Shown: positions 43,687 to 52,906, counted from the first letter of the stretch. The stretch is 64,000 bases of DNA from Halobacteriovoraceae bacterium (GCA_002713145.1 PAVS01000024.1:1-64000); one strand, 5' to 3'. The notes: generated by a model not told the origin, from the letters alone. Numbers and translations are program-made.

Positions 43687-45252
43687 ATGAGATATTTAAT
43701 TTCCGTTTTTTTACTTTTAGGGTGCACTCAGTTTGTTTCGAGTACTGATAGTGATTATTATCAAGAGTTTTCAGATTCAAAATCAGATGAGCTAAAAATT
43801 ATCTTCTCTGGAAATATCAATGGAGAAACTCACCCATGTGGTTGCCGTAAATTTCCACGTGGAGGTCTCCCTCAAGTTTATGCTTACCTTGAAAACTTAA
43901 AAAAAGAAAAGCCTTATTTTTATGTTGATGCAGGAGATACTTTTTTTCCTCTGCCCCAAGTGTCTTCATACATTAAGCAATCATCACAATTTACAGCTAA
44001 AAAGATCGCGGAAGCTCTCGATAAGTTTTCTCTTAAGTATTTAACACCGGGTGATAATGACTTTGCCTATGGAGAAAACTTTCTGATGGAATTGGCTAAA
44101 GGAAAAAGTTTTCAATTCTTGATTACAAACGCTTCACCACAAATGAAACTTGATCATATCAAATGGGGAAAAGTAAAATTCAAAAAAACCTCCCTCTACT
44201 TTGTAGGAGTGACGGACCCTAATTTAATGACACCATCGTCTCAAAAACTATTCATCGATCCTGAAAAAGCTATCGCCTCGACATTAAAGCAGATCAAAAA
44301 AGATGCAGGGACTACTGCCTATCAAGTTTTTCTTATTTCTCACTCAGGACTTGAAAAGGATGAAACTTATGCGAAGAGGTTTCCTGAACTCAACTGGATC
44401 ATTGGAGCCCACTCTCAATCTTTTTTACAAAAACAGCTTAAAGTAAAGAATACTTCTCTTGTCCAAGTTCTTAATCGGAACCATTTCCTTGGAGAAATCA
44501 CACTCCAAACAAATCCTGTCACATATGATTATCAGGTGGTGGAAATGAAAGAGGAACTTCAAGATACCCTCCCCAACAATCCCCTTATCCCTTGGCTCTC
44601 AAAGTACAAGACAACTCTTGAAGAGATTCAGAAAAAAGAACAAGGGGCTATTGTTGTCAGTGCTGATCATAAATATATGCCCACCTATATTAGTTGTTCG
44701 GAATGTCACACCAAACAAGTTGACTTCTGGCAAGGAACAGCCCACGCTCTAGCCTTTCAAACATTGATTAAAAATAAAGCTGCTTATAATACTAATTGTA
44801 TCGGATGCCATTCTGTTGGATTTAAAGAGGCGAAAGGCTTTTTAGTACCAGATAAAATAGTCGTTTCAGAAGACAAAGATTTTTCTATTGAAAAGTATTG
44901 GAGCGAATTTTCCTCTCATATGATCCCTAAGTCTGTTCGAGAACAATCGACACAAGTCAGAAAAAAATATGCAAAAAAATGGCTTGAGTTTGATCAAGAA
45001 AAAAATGTAGAGCACAATTTTTCTAATGTACAGTGCTTGAATTGCCATAATCAAACAGCTGAGCATCCTTTTGATGTAGGCAATAAACCAGAGCCTATGG
45101 ATTTCACCCAATCATGTACCGAATGTCATACTACAGATCAATCCCCCACTTGGTATCACAAAGATTCAGATGGGATGGCCACAACATTAAATAAGAAGAC
45201 TTTTAAAGCAAAACTAAAAGCAGTGAGTTGTCCTAAAATTGAGCGCCAGTAA
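43687..45252 (+). CDS. Lipoprotein with 5'-nucleotidase-like domain and four heme c motifs
   Basis: The 521-residue protein has a lipobox (LLLGCTQF, Cys 13). Residues about 35-290 resemble the metallophosphatase half of UshA/5'-nucleotidases (IIFSGNINGETHPCGC, FYVDAGDTFF, GDNDFAYGENF, FLISHSGLEKDE, IIGAHSQSF), but the usual first D-x-H-G motif reads N-I-N-G and the G-H-x-H motif reads GAHS. The C-terminal ~180 residues have four CxxCH motifs (CSECH, CIGCH, CLNCH, CTECH) for covalent heme. Such fusions occur in some delta-proteobacteria; the electron-transfer partner is unknown. Its end overlaps tsaD by 14 bases. Confidence 0.82.
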   Translation: MRYLISVFLLLGCTQFVSSTDSDYYQEFSDSKSDELKIIFSGNINGETHPCGCRKFPRGGLPQVYAYLENLKKEKPYFYVDAGDTFFPLPQVSSYIKQSSQFTAKKIAEALDKFSLKYLTPGDNDFAYGENFLMELAKGKSFQFLITNASPQMKLDHIKWGKVKFKKTSLYFVGVTDPNLMTPSSQKLFIDPEKAIASTLKQIKKDAGTTAYQVFLISHSGLEKDETYAKRFPELNWIIGAHSQSFLQKQLKVKNTSLVQVLNRNHFLGEITLQTNPVTYDYQVVEMKEELQDTLPNNPLIPWLSKYKTTLEEIQKKEQGAIVVSADHKYMPTYISCSECHTKQVDFWQGTAHALAFQTLIKNKAAYNTNCIGCHSVGFKEAKGFLVPDKIVVSEDKDFSIEKYWSEFSSHMIPKSVREQSTQVRKKYAKKWLEFDQEKNVEHNFSNVQCLNCHNQTAEHPFDVGNKPEPMDFTQSCTECHTTDQSPTWYHKDSDGMATTLNKKTFKAKLKAVSCPKIERQ

Positions 45253-46279
45253 ACTTGTCCTAGGAATTGAAACCAGTTGTGATGATACTTCAGTAGCTAT
45301 TATAGGAGAAAGTATTCTCTCCCATGTCAGTTTCAGCCAAATTGAATGCTTAAAGTCATGGGGTGGTGTGGTTCCAGAAATCGCGGCAAGAAACCATCTC
45401 GCAAAGATCACACCTCTGCTTGAGGAAGCGAAAAAACAAGCGGGTGTTAGCTTTAAAGAGATCTCACTCTTAGCGGTTACATCTTACCCAGGTTTACTCG
45501 GTCCCCTTCTCACAGGAATCAACGCCGCTAAAACTCTCTCTCTTATTTATCAAAAACCGATCCTACCAGTGAATCATCTTTATGCGCATCTGGAAGCCAT
45601 TCACCTTACGGAGAGAATTTCCTATCCCTATTTAGGAGTCCTTCTTAGTGGTGGACATAGCCTATTTGTGCTCGCTCATTCTCCTGGTCGGTTTGAAATA
45701 CTCGCAGGGACAATTGATGATGCCGCGGGAGAAGCCTTTGATAAAGGAGGCAAGCTCTTAGGACTTGGTTATCCGGCAGGTCACATTATTGATAAGCTTG
45801 CCCAGCAGGGAGATGCCAAGCGCTTTGAATTCCCAATTGGTCTTAAAAGTAGTGCTGATGCTAGGTTAAGTTTTTCCGGCACCAAAACTGCTCTTCGTGT
45901 TTTTCTTGAGAAAAACAAAGAACTTAGTTTAGAAAAAGACTCGCAAGATCTAAAAGATATTTGTGCCAGCTATCAAAAATCAATTGTGGACGCAGTTGCA
46001 CTCAAATTGAAATATGCTCTTAAAGAGCTTAAACAATTTAACATCAACCAATGTCCTATTGTGGTAGGAGGTGGAGTTGCGTGCAATTCACACTTGAGAG
46101 CTTGTTTACAACAGAAATTTAAAAACGTATATTTCGTGAGTCCTCAGTTTTGTACTGATAATGGAGCCATGATCGCAAACTATGGGAAAATATATTTTGA
46201 AGATCAAATTCCATTTCCAGAATGCCTGGAGATCGATGCCAAGAATAGATTTATAAACAAAGCAGATTTTTTAAAATGA
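45239..46279 (+). CDS. tsaD: tRNA N6-threonylcarbamoyladenosine synthase subunit TsaD
   Basis: The start is a TTG at 45239, inside the preceding cytochrome gene; no in-frame ATG is suitable. The product (346 residues) starts with LVLGIETSCDDTSVAII and has the iron-binding HLYAHLEAIHL (about 109-119), LSGGHSLFVLA (about 131), the GEAFDKGGKLLGLGYPAGHI region, and the C-terminal GGGVACNSHLR and FCTDNGAMIANYG. TsaD transfers threonylcarbamoyl to A37 of tRNAs reading ANN codons, with TsaB and TsaE. Confidence 0.93.
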   Translation: MSASKLVLGIETSCDDTSVAIIGESILSHVSFSQIECLKSWGGVVPEIAARNHLAKITPLLEEAKKQAGVSFKEISLLAVTSYPGLLGPLLTGINAAKTLSLIYQKPILPVNHLYAHLEAIHLTERISYPYLGVLLSGGHSLFVLAHSPGRFEILAGTIDDAAGEAFDKGGKLLGLGYPAGHIIDKLAQQGDAKRFEFPIGLKSSADARLSFSGTKTALRVFLEKNKELSLEKDSQDLKDICASYQKSIVDAVALKLKYALKELKQFNINQCPIVVGGGVACNSHLRACLQQKFKNVYFVSPQFCTDNGAMIANYGKIYFEDQIPFPECLEIDAKNRFINKADFLK

Positions 46280-47076
46280 ATAATAAAGTACAGGCCAATA
46301 AAAAGCTGGGGCAACATTTCCTTACCAACCAAAATATTATCTCGAGTATATGTTCCGACTTTGAAGACGAGGCTGATGCTATTATTGAAGTTGGTCCTGG
46401 TCCTGGAATTTTAACTGAAAAATTATCTCAAATTTCCAAACCTTTCTTCGTGGTAGAAAAAGACACTCGCTTCAAGGAGAATTTAGAGCAAGTGGTAGGA
46501 GAAGATAAGGTCTTTATCAAGGATGCACTCACCTTTTCTTGGCAAAGATTATTTAAATATTTTCAACTCAATGATAGCAAAATTTGGCTCGTTTCAAATC
46601 TTCCCTACAATGTTGGGACCGTGCTCTTCACTCAATTTCTAAGTGTGCCTCAAATAAAATATATGACTCTCATGTTTCAAAAAGAAGTGGGAGAAAAAAC
46701 AATTGTCAGAAATATAAAAAATGAAATGAATGGTTTACTTTTTTTAAGCCAAAACTATTTTCAATCCAAAAAATTGGTTAAAGTCAGCCCTGGCTCTTTC
46801 TCTCCTCCTCCTAAAGTCGACTCTATTGTGATCTCCTATACCAGACGGGAACACCCAGATGTCGCTATTGATGACTTTGAAACCTTAAACTCTTTTCTCA
46901 GAGTTCTCTTTGCGATGAAAAGAAAACAAATTCAAAAAGTGCTCAAAGCAAAGTATCCAGAGGATAAAATTACAGAAGGTTTAAAACATGCAAGCATTGA
47001 AGCGTCACTTCGTGCTGAAAGTCTTACCTATCAACAAGTATTAGACTTGTTTCAACACTTAGAGTTGAATCGTTAA
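46276..47076 (+). CDS. rsmA: 16S rRNA (adenine1518/1519-N6)-dimethyltransferase
   Basis: The 266-residue KsgA-type enzyme dimethylates two adenosines in helix 45 of 16S rRNA. Seen are KKLGQHFLTNQNIISSI (about 10-26), VGPGPGILTEKL (SAM-binding), VSNLPYNVGTVLFTQF (catalytic N-L-P-Y) and the C-terminal helical domain. Its ATG overlaps the tsaD stop by 4 bases (ATGA). Confidence 0.95.
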   Translation: MNNKVQANKKLGQHFLTNQNIISSICSDFEDEADAIIEVGPGPGILTEKLSQISKPFFVVEKDTRFKENLEQVVGEDKVFIKDALTFSWQRLFKYFQLNDSKIWLVSNLPYNVGTVLFTQFLSVPQIKYMTLMFQKEVGEKTIVRNIKNEMNGLLFLSQNYFQSKKLVKVSPGSFSPPPKVDSIVISYTRREHPDVAIDDFETLNSFLRVLFAMKRKQIQKVLKAKYPEDKITEGLKHASIEASLRAESLTYQQVLDLFQHLELNR

Positions 47077-47102
47077 AAAAAATCCATTAAGATGAAACTA
47101 CT

Positions 47103-47555
47103 ATGGCCGGAATCAAAATTATCACTAAAAATAAACGTGCCCACTACGACTATCTGCTAGAAGATAAATTCGAAGCTGGTATTAAACTACAAGGCACAGA
47201 AGTCAAAAGCCTCCGTGATGGCAAATGCGTTATGAATGATGCCTTTTGCACCATATCCAAGCAGAATGAAGTCTGGATCAATCAGCTTCACATTGCACCG
47301 TATCAATTCGGGACTTATGATAATCACCAAGAAAATAGAAAAAGAAAACTTCTGTTAAATGCCAGTGAAATCAAACAGATACAGAAATCTCTTGCCACAA
47401 AGGGTCAAACTTTGATACCTACTAAAATATATTTTAAGGGTAGTTTGGTGAAGGTCGAAATTTCACTTGGTAAAGGGAAAAAACTTCACGACAAACGTGA
47501 ATCCACTAAGAAAAAAGAAGTAGAGAGAAAGCTGCGCCAAGGCAAATTTGATTAG
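47103..47555 (+). CDS. smpB: SsrA-binding protein
   Basis: The 150-residue protein binds tmRNA for trans-translation. It has the OB-fold (IITKNKRAHYDYLLEDKFE, GIKLQGTEVKSLRDGK, KIYFKGSLVKVEISLGKGKK) and the basic tail (LHDKRESTKKKEVERKLRQ) that enters the mRNA channel. It follows rsmA closely. No tmRNA gene (ssrA) is in the window. Confidence 0.95.
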   Translation: MAGIKIITKNKRAHYDYLLEDKFEAGIKLQGTEVKSLRDGKCVMNDAFCTISKQNEVWINQLHIAPYQFGTYDNHQENRKRKLLLNASEIKQIQKSLATKGQTLIPTKIYFKGSLVKVEISLGKGKKLHDKRESTKKKEVERKLRQGKFD

Positions 47556-47568
47556 GGAGACAAATTAT

Positions 47569-47901
47569 ATGGAATTAAATGTTCATAATATTTATCATTT
47601 AAATCATGAGAAAAAATTCACAGAGGATGAAGCTTATGAATTAGTGAATCTTCTACATGCCATCACGCCAAAGACTCGCAATAAAATTAATTCCTTAAAC
47701 ACTCAACTAGAGAATCATAAATTCGATAACACTCGTAGTGAAGAAATCCAAAACGAACTTAACACTCTGATTCACAAGTGGAGCGAGAAAGTGAGACGAC
47801 TCGGTGGTATCCCTCTTGCCTTATATAAAGTGAGAATCCCTGCTGAGCAAGGGTATTATATTTGGGAATTCCCTAAAGCGGATATCGAGTTTTTTAGCTA
47901 A
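47569..47901 (+). CDS. DUF2203-family protein
   Basis: From ATG 47569 (GGGAG 8-12 bases upstream; the longer frame begins inside smpB) the 110-residue protein matches DUF2203: YHLNHEKKFTEDEAYELVNL, a helical middle, and the C-terminal VRRLGGIPLALYKVRIPAEQ with YYIWEFPKADIEF. The domain's function is unknown. It overlaps the convergent DUF1761 gene end by 8 bases. Confidence 0.7.
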   Translation: MELNVHNIYHLNHEKKFTEDEAYELVNLLHAITPKTRNKINSLNTQLENHKFDNTRSEEIQNELNTLIHKWSEKVRRLGGIPLALYKVRIPAEQGYYIWEFPKADIEFFS

Positions 47902-48280
47902 TATTCCAAATAATTAAGCTCATAACGATAAAACCGATAAGATCAAGTCCATAATCAATAAGAAAAGCATTAAGACTTTTTCCCGCAAAGGCATAGTGCT
48001 TTGCTCCCATCCCTACAAAGAGCAGAAGCCAAGCTCCAACACCGATAGTAAGAAGCTCTTCGATATTCTTCGGCTGGATATGTTTTATAACTAAAAATAA
48101 CCCGTAGGCGGCCCATAATGATCCAATAAAGGCAATGAGATAGGGTGTGGGATCCTTTCGATTGATATCCTTTTCAGAAATGCCCCAGGCGCTCATCCAT
48201 TGCTTACCTAAAAGGGCGTACCAAAGACCACCTAGAATAAAGTTTATAATTCCTGCTAATAAGACCCAAACTGCTTCCAT
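47894..48280 (-). CDS. DUF1761 membrane protein
   Basis: From ATG 48280, with an excellent AGGAGG 5 bases upstream, the 128-residue protein has four predicted transmembrane helices (EAVWVLLAGIINFILGGLW, PYLIAFIGSLWAAYGLFLV, LLTIGVGAWLLLFVGMG, LDLIGFIVMSLIIWN) and the typical WYALLGKQW motif of DUF1761. Function unknown. The codon sits 9 bases from the preceding antiporter gene's stop. Confidence 0.8.
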   Translation of the reverse strand: MEAVWVLLAGIINFILGGLWYALLGKQWMSAWGISEKDINRKDPTPYLIAFIGSLWAAYGLFLVIKHIQPKNIEELLTIGVGAWLLLFVGMGAKHYAFAGKSLNAFLIDYGLDLIGFIVMSLIIWNIS

Positions 48281-48288
48281 AAAACCTC

Positions 48289-49221
48289 CTAAGAGTTCTC
48301 TAGCCATTTAAAAACAACGAAGCCATAACATAATAGAAAAAAGACTGATGTTTTTTTATAGAAAAACTTTTCTTTGTAGCTATAAGCAAAAAGAACAAGT
48401 GCCCCTAAAAGAATACTTATTAATTCTAATTGAAAGCTTACATCTAAAGTAAAATTGTATATTCCTAATGTTCCTAAAATAAAACCACAATTAAATATAT
48501 TAGAGCCTACAATATTTCCTACAATGAGATCGGTATCTTTTTTCTTCACAGCAGCAAGGAGTGCTGTGACTAGCTCTGGAAAAGAAGTCCCAAAAGCAAT
48601 AAATATGGCGGACACAATATACTCACTAAAACCAAGGGCGAGACAAAGCTTGGTGCCTGAAACCACGAGATACTCCCCTCCGACATAGAGGAGCCCAAAA
48701 CCAGCAATCAATTTAATAAATAGAATCGCGGGTTTTTCCCGAGGAACTTCAACAGCTTCTTCTTGCTCTACTTCTTCACCTAAATCCATTTTGATAATAT
48801 ATAAATAGACCCCAATCACGAACAGAAGAGGAAGACTTGATATGAGATTTAGGGTTGGCCTGGTAAGAACAAAGAAAAGCACAGCGGATAATAAAAGGTG
48901 AACCGCAAGGTGTTTTCTCACTCCTTTTGTAAAGACTGAGAGTTTAGCAATCAACCCCGAAACACCTAAGATGAGAAACATATTAGCAATATTTGATCCC
49001 ACCAAACTTCCAATAGCAATTCCCATTTTATTTTGAGAACCAGCGATATGAGCGACAAAGAACTCTGGCAATGATGTTCCAAAACCAATTAATAACATAC
49101 CTATTAGTAAAGGAGAAAGTCCTAATTTTGCTCCTACTTTTTCAGATGCATTGAGAGTTAACTCAGCTCCGAAATAAAGTACCGTAATAGAGAAGACTAA
49201 CAGCAATACGGATTCTGCCAT
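48289..49221 (-). CDS. Calcium/sodium:cation antiporter (CaCA family)
   Basis: The 310-residue inner-membrane protein has two internal repeats of the CaCA family, with alpha motifs FGTSLPEFFVAHIAGSQ (repeat 1) and FGTSFPELVTALLAA (repeat 2) and the paired motifs GSLVGSNIANMFLI and GNIVGSNIFNCGFI. About ten transmembrane helices, as in YrbG-type exchangers. It exports Ca2+ or Na+ in exchange for cations; ion specificity is not readable. Confidence 0.92.
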   Translation of the reverse strand: MAESVLLLVFSITVLYFGAELTLNASEKVGAKLGLSPLLIGMLLIGFGTSLPEFFVAHIAGSQNKMGIAIGSLVGSNIANMFLILGVSGLIAKLSVFTKGVRKHLAVHLLLSAVLFFVLTRPTLNLISSLPLLFVIGVYLYIIKMDLGEEVEQEEAVEVPREKPAILFIKLIAGFGLLYVGGEYLVVSGTKLCLALGFSEYIVSAIFIAFGTSFPELVTALLAAVKKKDTDLIVGNIVGSNIFNCGFILGTLGIYNFTLDVSFQLELISILLGALVLFAYSYKEKFFYKKTSVFFLLCYGFVVFKWLENS

Positions 49222-49271
49222 AAATACTCACCTTTTTGACACACGTTGATCTCCTTATCATAATAAACATT

Positions 49272-49751
49272 ATGACAAACTTTCTCAATGAAAAATACAC
49301 TCATCTTGGGGCCACGCGTTTTGCAAAACTTGCGCCTATTATCTGCTTTCTCTCAGACCTGTTAGTTCTTTACTATGTAACGAATCAACTGCTTCCAAGA
49401 CTCTTAAGTCCAGGCATTGTAAAACAGATGCTTAGTTTGCGTGGGATCTATTTAAGCATGAATGACGCCAAAGAAGTCGCACAACTTTTTTCCCACCAGA
49501 TGTCCTTTATTCTTTTTTGCTTTCTCGTTTTTCATTTTGTGATTTATACTCTTGCCTTTTTAAAAAAGAAATGCCCCATGAAATACATCCACAACTACGC
49601 ATTCTTTGCGGTGATATTCACTGTTTTAGAAATTGCACTTTTTCTTTACTCCCAAGGGAATATTTCACTTTTAACTTTCGTCAGTTTTTGGGGCTATTTT
49701 TTTGTGTGGTATGGCTATAAAATATTTAGAAAGTCGGAGCTACAAAATTAG
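49272..49751 (+). CDS. Membrane protein of unknown family, four helices
   Basis: Starting at ATG 49272 (a TTG at 49236 is less likely), the 159-residue protein has four predicted helices (LAPIICFLSDLLVLYYV, MSFILFCFLVFHFVIYTLAF, YAFFAVIFTVLEIALFLY, LLTFVSFWGYFFVWYGY). No motif or family is recognised. Its 3' end overlaps the convergent DUF429-like gene by 26 bases. Confidence 0.6.
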   Translation: MTNFLNEKYTHLGATRFAKLAPIICFLSDLLVLYYVTNQLLPRLLSPGIVKQMLSLRGIYLSMNDAKEVAQLFSHQMSFILFCFLVFHFVIYTLAFLKKKCPMKYIHNYAFFAVIFTVLEIALFLYSQGNISLLTFVSFWGYFFVWYGYKIFRKSELQN

Positions 49752-50676
49752 ACATATCTTTTGCACCGAATTTTGGAATTTCTCTATTTTTACCCAAAAT
49801 TAAAGATTGCCCGGCAACCGCCAAAATAAATGAATCAAATGCCTTAGGATTTTTCGCAATAAGTTCTAAATCATTTTTATAAATGAAAATCCCCAGTTTT
49901 TTCTCGATGGCCTTGGCCACCTGAACTCTTGCGAGTGTATTTAGATTGATATCTTGGAGTTCAAGAATTTGTTTTTTGGAAATCACTTCACTGCGATACA
50001 ACTCTAATAAAGTTATAAACACACTACTTTCATATATACCTAAATCATTTGGGAGATGTCTCAAAAGATAGTGAAATTTATACAAAAGCATGACTGAAAC
50101 ATTTCCAAAAGAGTCATAACTCAAATCAAATGTTTTTAATAATTGATCATAATAATTCTTCCACACCCAATAATCGACTGGGCGATTCCAATAAGGAATG
50201 AAACCTTTTTTAAGTTTTCTTTTAAATGACTTAGAAAGAATGTGATGAGCTGTTTCTTTTTCGAGGACACTTTTCTGATAGTGAACTTTATTATCTTCTT
50301 CTCGCTCTTGTTCATATCTTTTAGGGTTTTCTTTTTCGAGTTTACGATCTTCCGCTAGCAGCTGCTTAATCTGATTTCTCACATCCACCACAACAGGATG
50401 ATGACAATTCGGCTCACCAGGACACTTCAGATCACATGTCTCACAGGGAGGCTTAGAAAGAGGAAAGTCAACAATCAGCTTTTTCAATGAAGAGCTTTCC
50501 ACCCACTCGGTGATCACTTGGTCTTTAGAAAGATTAGACTCCTCTTTGACTTGTTTAAGAGAAGTCAAAAACCAGCGATTATCTTTTTCAAAGAATTCAA
50601 GCAGACAAAAAAAGAAATTTTCTTTTTTTCCTCCACCTAAACTCATACCTGCAATAGAATTGGTTTTATCACTCAT
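49726..50676 (-). CDS. Possible DUF429-like (RNase H-fold) protein
   Basis: The 316-residue protein has features that recall DUF429: an opening SIAGMSLGGGKKENFFFCLL, a VDFPLSKP segment (about 70), and a C-terminal helix DSFILAVAGQSLIL, like the D-A-x-x-x-A-x-x-A of that family. The first catalytic Asp of the RNase-H fold appears to be Met. A Cys/His cluster (PPCETCDLKCPGEPNCHH, about 76-93) may bind metal. The assignment is weak. It follows the GHMP kinase gene by 3 bases. Confidence 0.4.
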   Translation of the reverse strand: MSDKTNSIAGMSLGGGKKENFFFCLLEFFEKDNRWFLTSLKQVKEESNLSKDQVITEWVESSSLKKLIVDFPLSKPPCETCDLKCPGEPNCHHPVVVDVRNQIKQLLAEDRKLEKENPKRYEQEREEDNKVHYQKSVLEKETAHHILSKSFKRKLKKGFIPYWNRPVDYWVWKNYYDQLLKTFDLSYDSFGNVSVMLLYKFHYLLRHLPNDLGIYESSVFITLLELYRSEVISKKQILELQDINLNTLARVQVAKAIEKKLGIFIYKNDLELIAKNPKAFDSFILAVAGQSLILGKNREIPKFGAKDMSNFVAPTF

Positions 50677-50679
50677 ACT

Positions 50680-51696
50680 CTATTCTATCGGTTCTTGAAT
50701 TTTGAAGTCCAGAACTTTAAAGGAAGTTTGAGCAATTTGTTCAACGACATCAGGTTTATTTTCTTTATCATGGGTGAGAATAAAACAGCCTCCTCCCCCA
50801 GCTCCACACATTTTGAGTCCATGGACAAGTCTTTGAGACTTAAGAGAGAAATAGAAATCGTCCACTTCTTTGGGGACAATATTTGCTGAGAGAGCTTTTC
50901 TCGATTCTCCCTCTAGTCCAATAAGCTCTAAAATCTCATGGTATTTTTTATTTTTGATCGCTTCGTAGGTGAGATGGCTGACGTGAGCTATTTTTTTAAG
51001 TCCAGCTTGTATTCGTTCATTCTTGTCAAAAAAGCCTTTATATACTTCCCAATTATTGATGCCTGAATCTCTCGAGATTCCAGAGTAGACAAGAGTGATA
51101 TGATTTTCCAAAAACTCCACTAACTCGGGAGAATAGATTTGCTCATATTCCACAGACCCAGGAAAACCTCTTAAGGCCAGAACTCCTCCCAAAAGGGCGG
51201 GAAAATAATCTTGATATCCAGGAATTCCTTGATTCAGTATCCGTCCCTCAACACCCTTTACCTGCTGAACAATTTCTGTGACTGAACTACCCAGCCCCAA
51301 CATCTTTTCCATTGCGTGATAAAGCGTGACACCCATTGCAGATGAGCCCCCTAAACCTGATCCAGCTGGAGCTCCAGATTTAAGTTTGATTTCAAGTCCC
51401 CCCTGAAATTCAAAAAGGTTTATGATCTGCAATACAAAACTCATTTCTCCGAAATCATTGGAAAACAGGAGTTTTTGCTTACTTACTTCACTTCGCTCAT
51501 ATTCATAAGTTTTTTTGTAGTCTTCAGATATAATGACAAGCTTATTGTTATCAATGGGAGTAAGTTGGACTTCTGCCTTCAGTGAAGTGGCGACATTTAA
51601 AGTGACAACCTTTGGAATAATTAAATTGATAGGCTCAAGATCGAGAGTTCCTCCAACGAGATCAACTCTTACGCTTCCTGAGTTAGTTACCTGCAT
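50680..51696 (-). CDS. GHMP kinase, sugar-kinase-like
   Basis: The 338-residue protein is a GHMP kinase (galacto-, homoserine-, mevalonate-, phosphomevalonate-kinase). It has an N-terminal VRVDLVGGTLDLEPINL (about 9-25), the ATP-binding motif PAGSGLGGSSAMGVTL (about 109-124) and motif 3 KMCGAGGGGCFIL (near 300). The first motif resembles sugar kinases such as HddA-like heptose kinases or fucokinase, but the substrate is open. The start overlaps hpt's end by 14 bases. Confidence 0.75.
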   Translation of the reverse strand: MQVTNSGSVRVDLVGGTLDLEPINLIIPKVVTLNVATSLKAEVQLTPIDNNKLVIISEDYKKTYEYERSEVSKQKLLFSNDFGEMSFVLQIINLFEFQGGLEIKLKSGAPAGSGLGGSSAMGVTLYHAMEKMLGLGSSVTEIVQQVKGVEGRILNQGIPGYQDYFPALLGGVLALRGFPGSVEYEQIYSPELVEFLENHITLVYSGISRDSGINNWEVYKGFFDKNERIQAGLKKIAHVSHLTYEAIKNKKYHEILELIGLEGESRKALSANIVPKEVDDFYFSLKSQRLVHGLKMCGAGGGGCFILTHDKENKPDVVEQIAQTSFKVLDFKIQEPIE

Positions 51697-52213
51697 TGAT
51701 CACACCAATATAGGGCAATTCTCTGTAGCGTCCAGCATAGTCAAGTCCGTACCCAATCACGAACTTATCCTCAATTTCAAAACCTAAGTAATCAATATCA
51801 ACGGGATGAGTGTTTCGAGCTGGCTTATAGAGTAAAGAGGCCAATTTGACCGCTTTAGGATCTCTTTTTTTAAGAATTTCTAAAAGGGTTTTCAAGGTAA
51901 GTCCTGTGTCCACAATATCTTCAATCACGATAACATTTTTTCCCTTGATACTTCCTGTGACATCCAACATAACTTTAACGTTTCCACTGCTCGACATCTT
52001 GTCTCCATAGGAAGAGAGTTGCATAAATTCTAATTTAACAGGCAGTGAGATTTTTTTCATGAGATCCGAGCAAAACATGAATGCCCCTTTAAGAACACAG
52101 ATCAAAACAACTTCTTCACCAGCAAAATCTTGGTTAATGGCTTTAGCCAGTTCATCTAGTCTTAGCGAGATTTCATCTTCAGAAATGAGTACGTCGGGGT
52201 TAAATTGCTCCAT
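51683..52213 (-). CDS. hpt: Hypoxanthine phosphoribosyltransferase
   Basis: The 176-residue enzyme salvages hypoxanthine and guanine using PRPP. The signature VIVIEDIVDTGLTLKTLL (about 103-120) binds PRPP, and VKLEFMQLSSYGDKMSSSG is the flexible loop. Length and motifs are typical of bacterial HPRT. Gene order hpt, GHMP kinase, DUF429-like runs on the minus strand. Confidence 0.93.
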   Translation of the reverse strand: MEQFNPDVLISEDEISLRLDELAKAINQDFAGEEVVLICVLKGAFMFCSDLMKKISLPVKLEFMQLSSYGDKMSSSGNVKVMLDVTGSIKGKNVIVIEDIVDTGLTLKTLLEILKKRDPKAVKLASLLYKPARNTHPVDIDYLGFEIEDKFVIGYGLDYAGRYRELPYIGVINAGN

Positions 52214-52276
52214 TGAATTTTCCTTCGAATATTTAAAAATAATTTATAACTATTCGAAGACGAAATTTAAAGGATT

Positions 52277-52906
52277 TTAGTTCGCAAATTGAGAAACTTC
52301 TTCCACTTCTTCTTTGATAGGAAGTCTCATGCTCATGTCTTCAGGCTCAAAATAATAATGGGCTCTACAACGAGCATCATAAGCATCTTTCTCACCTAGA
52401 AGAACAGTATCCGCACAGTCAGATAATCTTTGTGAACGTGTTGCGGGTGCACCACAAACGGTACAAATTGCTTGAATTTTTTGGACGTTATCCGCCATTG
52501 CAAGTAGCTCTGGCATAGGTCCAAAAGGAACTGCGCGATAGTCTAAATCTAGACCAGCACAAATAACTCTATAGCCACGGTTGGCCAGTTTTTCGACAAC
52601 TTTTATAATACCTTGATCAAAAAATTGAACTTCATCTATCGCCACAACTCTCGTGGTGTCTCTTAAATTTATAAGTATATCTGTAGATTTTGCCACGGGC
52701 TGGCTATCAATAGCCTGAGATGAATGAGAGACAACTTTTGTTTCATCATAACGAATATCTATAGCTGGTTTAAAAATTTGGACTCTTTGCTTGGCTATTT
52801 GTGCTCTTTTAACTCTTCGGATAAGCTCTTCAGTTTTACCTGAAAACATCGGCCCGCAAACAACTTCGATAACACCAGAATTATGAAATGCGTTATAGTT
52901 CATCAA
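52277..52906 (-). CDS. tdk: Thymidine kinase
   Basis: The 209-residue type II thymidine kinase has the Walker A CGPMFSGKTEELIRR (about 17-31), DEVQFFDQGI (about 94-103, catalytic Glu/Asp), and a zinc site (CTVCG about 146-150 and RCRAHYYFE at about 184-192). It salvages thymidine from the medium, which fits a cell using external DNA. Start is supported by GAGGGAG upstream. Confidence 0.95.
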   Translation of the reverse strand: MMNYNAFHNSGVIEVVCGPMFSGKTEELIRRVKRAQIAKQRVQIFKPAIDIRYDETKVVSHSSQAIDSQPVAKSTDILINLRDTTRVVAIDEVQFFDQGIIKVVEKLANRGYRVICAGLDLDYRAVPFGPMPELLAMADNVQKIQAICTVCGAPATRSQRLSDCADTVLLGEKDAYDARCRAHYYFEPEDMSMRLPIKEEVEEVSQFAN

